15,507 bases of DNA. Origin: Chloroflexota bacterium. GTDB lineage: Bacteria; Chloroflexota; Dormibacteria; Dormibacterales; Dormibacteraceae. Below are positions 13,827 through 15,507 of the stretch, piece after piece. The stretch is taken from contig VBJR01000368.1 in assembly GCA_005880175.1 (NCBI GenBank), forward strand, positions 1 to 15,507, written 5' to 3'. The notes under the pieces are model-generated. The model had not been told where the DNA came from and did not search any database. It saw only the letters and a program-made list of their open reading frames with translations. The translations under genes and the position numbers were made by a program. Each line of letters begins with the position of its first letter. The first letter of the stretch is position 1.

Positions 13827-14051
13827 TCACCTTGCGTCCTGCGCGGCCAGCGCCTGCTGGGACGCGGGATCGTCCAGCCATCTCAGGAACCGTGCCTTTG
13901 GGATGACGAGGCGCCGGCCGAGACGCAGGCTGGGGATGACACCCGAGTTGCACAGCAGGCGCGTCTTCTCGCGCCCGATCCCGAGCAGCCCGGCTGCCTC
14001 CTCGACCTTGAGGGTCAGGCGCTCGCCGTCGGGAAGGCCCATAGAGTGCAT
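13827..14051 (-). CDS. Excisionase-like helix-turn-helix DNA-binding protein
   Basis: A 74-residue protein with a winged HTH of the excisionase/MerR-like (HTH_17) type. It reads LTLKVEEAAGLLGIGREKTRLLCNSGVIPSLRLGRRLVIPKARFLRWLDD: recognition helix about 25-35, wing SLRLGRRLVIP, closing helix RFLRWL. Such proteins next to integrases bend att DNA for excision or act as small repressors. Either ATG 14051 or 14042 could start it; neither has a clear Shine-Dalgarno. TTTAAT at 14074-14069 (minus) would place the transcript start about 10 bases before 14051. It is the same orientation as the integrase, 125 bp upstream of the leader ORF, and diverges from the primase gene. Confidence 0.82.
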   Translation of the reverse strand: MHSMGLPDGERLTLKVEEAAGLLGIGREKTRLLCNSGVIPSLRLGRRLVIPKARFLRWLDDPASQQALAAQDAR

Positions 14052-14068
14052 TCGAGATGGCGAATCGC

Positions 14069-14105
14069 ATTAAACACGCGAAAATGCTACTACACTGGAC
14101 GTGTT
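14069..14105. promoter_or_regulatory. Divergent promoter region of HTH and primase genes
   Basis: AT-rich relative to its surroundings. A minus-strand TTTAAT (14074-14069) serves the HTH gene. A plus-strand TACACT (14091-14096) ends 9 bases before the primase GTG. AACACG (14073-14078) and CGTGTT (14100-14105) form a 6-bp inverted repeat flanking the plus-strand box, and CGCGAAA (14077-14083) pairs with TTTCGCG (14118-14124). Confidence 0.45.
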
Positions 14106-15098
14106 GTGAACGAGCGATTTCGCGTAAAGAATGGGCGAGAGAGCGGCAGAGACACTGCTCCAGGCGCCGATGACCTGGCTCTCCATGCCGGCCGCTACGC
14201 GGCGGGAGGCTGGCCGGTCATGCCGCTGTGGTGGCCGCTCCGCACCGGGGCCTGTGCCTGCGGCCAGCCCGATTGCTCGAACCCGGGCAAGCACCCGCTA
14301 GTCCGGCACGGGTTCCACGCTGCGACCACGGACCTGCAGCGAATCAGGCGCTGGTGGACGCGATGGCCGCAGGCCAACGTCGGCATCCGGACGGGTGCGG
14401 CCTCCGGCCTGCTGGTGGTCGACGTCGACGGCGCTGTCGGAATGGAATCGCTTCGCGCGCTGGGCCGCGAGCACGGTGCGCTGCGCGCTGCCTGGGTGCG
14501 CACGGGGTCGGGCGGCTGGCACGCCTACGTACGGATGCCCGACGGCGCGCCGATCCGCAACTCGGTCGGACGCCTGGCGCCAGGCATCGACGTTCGCGGC
14601 GAGGGTGGATCGATCACCGCTCCTCCGTCGCGTCACGCCAGCGGTGACGTCTATCGCTGGCTGAAGCCTGGCGTCGAGCCCCCCGACGCGCCCGACTGGC
14701 TGGTCCGGCTCGCGCTCCCGCCTCCGACGCGACCGCCCAGGCCGCTCTCCGAACTGGTCCGCCACGTCGGCGACGGCTACGCGGCGGCCGCCATCGGCCA
14801 GGAGGCCGAGGCCGTCGCGTCCGCGCCGGCCGGCACACGCAACCACCGGCTCAACCTGGCCGCCTGGCGTCTCGGCCAGCTCGTGGCCGGCGGCGTCGTG
14901 GACGAAATGGTCGCGCGCGACGCCTTGCTGGCGGCCGCCGCGACGGCGGGGCTGTCGGCCCATGAGAGCGTGGCAACGGTTCGGAGCGGCTTGACGGCCG
15001 GACAGCGCAGCCCGCGCCAGCCCCGACCGCTGCCTGCAGCAATCGTGGAGTCCACGGCGCTCGACCGAGGAGGACACCGACATGCGCCGATCCGGTAG
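14106..15098 (+). CDS. Bifunctional DNA primase/polymerase (Prim-Pol), element replication protein
   Basis: A 330-residue replication protein with an AEP-type Prim-Pol domain (about 20-190). It opens AGRYAAGGWPVMPL. A Cys/His cluster CACGQPDC...GKH (Cys50, 52, 57, His63) follows, then HGFHAATTDLQRIRRWWTRWP and NVGIRTGAASGLLVVDVDG with the metal ligands Asp106 and Asp108. Next are SGGWHAY (His139) and GIDVRGEGG (Asp162). The C-terminal 90 residues (GTRNHRLNLAAWRLGQLVAGGVVDEM...) resemble primase C-terminal helical regions. Such proteins make primers or copy DNA for plasmid-like integrated elements. I chose GTG 14106: TACACT sits 9 bases upstream, homology starts just after, and the earlier in-frame GTG at 14046 lies inside the HTH gene's start. 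The partner helicase is not in view. Confidence 0.88.
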   Translation: MNERFRVKNGRESGRDTAPGADDLALHAGRYAAGGWPVMPLWWPLRTGACACGQPDCSNPGKHPLVRHGFHAATTDLQRIRRWWTRWPQANVGIRTGAASGLLVVDVDGAVGMESLRALGREHGALRAAWVRTGSGGWHAYVRMPDGAPIRNSVGRLAPGIDVRGEGGSITAPPSRHASGDVYRWLKPGVEPPDAPDWLVRLALPPPTRPPRPLSELVRHVGDGYAAAAIGQEAEAVASAPAGTRNHRLNLAAWRLGQLVAGGVVDEMVARDALLAAAATAGLSAHESVATVRSGLTAGQRSPRQPRPLPAAIVESTALDRGGHRHAPIR

Positions 15099-15175
15099 GA
15101 ATAGGGTGGCCGGGCGGGACCAACTCTCCCTCGATCTGTTGTGGGGGCCCGCCCCCGACGCACAGGAGCAGGACG

Positions 15176-15472
15176 ATGAATCAGTACGGGGCGATGGCCG
15201 AGCGTCACTGGCGCCGGTGGCTGCCGAGCCGGGTGGCGGCGTTGGACGACCCGACCAGCTTCTTCTCGACGTTGGGGGAGGAGGCGGCGGAGCGGATCGA
15301 CGAGCTGACGATGGACCTGGCGGGGGACGACCCGCTGGGCGAGAGCTACCTGGACAAGGTGGGCCGGCTGAACATGGCCCGGCTGCGGGCCGAGGAGATG
15401 GTGCTGCCCGAGACGGTGCTGCTCCCGCCGGAGCCGGGGGCCGAGGAGGACGGCGAGGCGGCCGGCGCCTGA
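15176..15472 (+). CDS. Small element protein, faint TnpV resemblance, unknown
   Basis: A 98-residue helical, acidic protein. It begins MNQYGAMAERHWRRWLPSR, has FFSTLGEEAAERIDEL in the middle and LDKVGRLNMARLRAEEMVL before an acidic, Pro-rich tail. The order 'YG.M....w.r..P', 'eer...L' and 'vG.lN..r..AEE.Vl' recalls the TnpV protein of integrative elements in Firmicutes; I make this comparison from memory with low certainty. AGGAGCAGGACG directly precedes the ATG, a good ribosome site. It follows the primase gene by 77 bp, same strand, so it probably belongs to the replication/maintenance operon of the element. Function unknown. Confidence 0.7.
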   Translation: MNQYGAMAERHWRRWLPSRVAALDDPTSFFSTLGEEAAERIDELTMDLAGDDPLGESYLDKVGRLNMARLRAEEMVLPETVLLPPEPGAEEDGEAAGA

Positions 15473-15507
15473 CGCTGGACGGCGCGCTCGAACAGGCGTC
15501 GCTGTGG

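Larger units (their letters stand above)
12318..15507. mobile_element. Integrative element inserted at tRNA-Pro (left end; right end outside window)
   Basis: The order tRNA 3' end, integrase pointing at the tRNA, excisionase-like HTH, and divergent bifunctional primase/polymerase plus a small protein is the layout of site-specifically integrated plasmid-like or conjugative elements in high-GC Gram-positives (pSAM2-like). No phage structural, conjugation (FtsK-like) or toxin gene is in the window, so whether it is an AICE, an integrative mobilizable element or a satellite cannot be decided. The left boundary is taken at the tRNA 3' half; attR is not in view. Confidence 0.75.

Noticed and set aside
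15473..15507. Possible next gene at the right edge (a frame reading LTLDGALEQASLW)
   Set aside because: Protein-like, but no ATG, GTG or ribosome site was found for it and only a dozen codons are visible.
1..15507. CRISPR array, rRNA or insertion sequence
   Set aside because: No regularly spaced repeats, no rRNA sequence and no transposase frames were seen on either strand.

Overview
The window is very GC-rich chromosomal DNA with frequent GTG/TTG starts. Many genes either lack a Shine-Dalgarno or have a TANNNT-like -10 box about 7-9 bases before the start codon, the pattern of leaderless mRNAs. With a zinc-ribbon MscL, a DUF3052-type protein, FadE/APH lipid genes, a CCA-encoding tRNA-Pro and a Prim-Pol integrative element, this suggests an Actinomycetota member or a similar high-GC lineage. 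The lineage is inference; no marker gene is present.

Left part (1-4437): the 3' end of a secreted choice-of-anchor-D/Ig-like repeat protein, a small membrane-anchored protein, a PHB-depolymerase-like esterase lipoprotein, a DoxX-like membrane protein, a cupin protein, and an mscL operon. In that operon a zinc-ribbon MscL is followed 3 bp later by an unknown multi-pass membrane protein.

Middle (4513-7296, minus strand): a tightly overlapping operon of histidine phosphatase, APH-type kinase and acyl-CoA dehydrogenase. The kinase and dehydrogenase are the separate equivalents of the fused halves of eukaryotic ACAD10/ACAD11 and of bacterial LvaA/LvaC, which handle 4-hydroxyacyl-CoAs through a phosphorylated intermediate. 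The histidine phosphatase is broken: a segment between its RHG motif and its downstream RARET motif is missing and the frame shifts.

Next (7359-12213): a lipoprotein, a VWA-domain membrane protein, an enoyl-CoA hydratase/isomerase-superfamily protein lacking both classical catalytic glutamates, a hotdog thioesterase divergent from it across 17 bp, a Kelch-repeat lipoprotein, and a DUF3052-like protein.

Right part (12274-15507): tRNA-Pro(CGG) and, starting at its 3' end, an integrated mobile element. It holds a tyrosine integrase pointing at the tRNA, an excisionase-like HTH protein, a divergent bifunctional primase/polymerase, and a small conserved-looking protein with a faint TnpV resemblance; it runs off the window. 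Its control regions are the least conventional part of the window. The integrase appears translationally coupled to a 20-codon leader ORF that carries the only good ribosome binding site and ends in a 4-bp GTGA overlap, preceded by a 10-bp-stem hairpin and two operator-like inverted repeats. The HTH and primase genes diverge from back-to-back -10 boxes, as in a regulatory switch.
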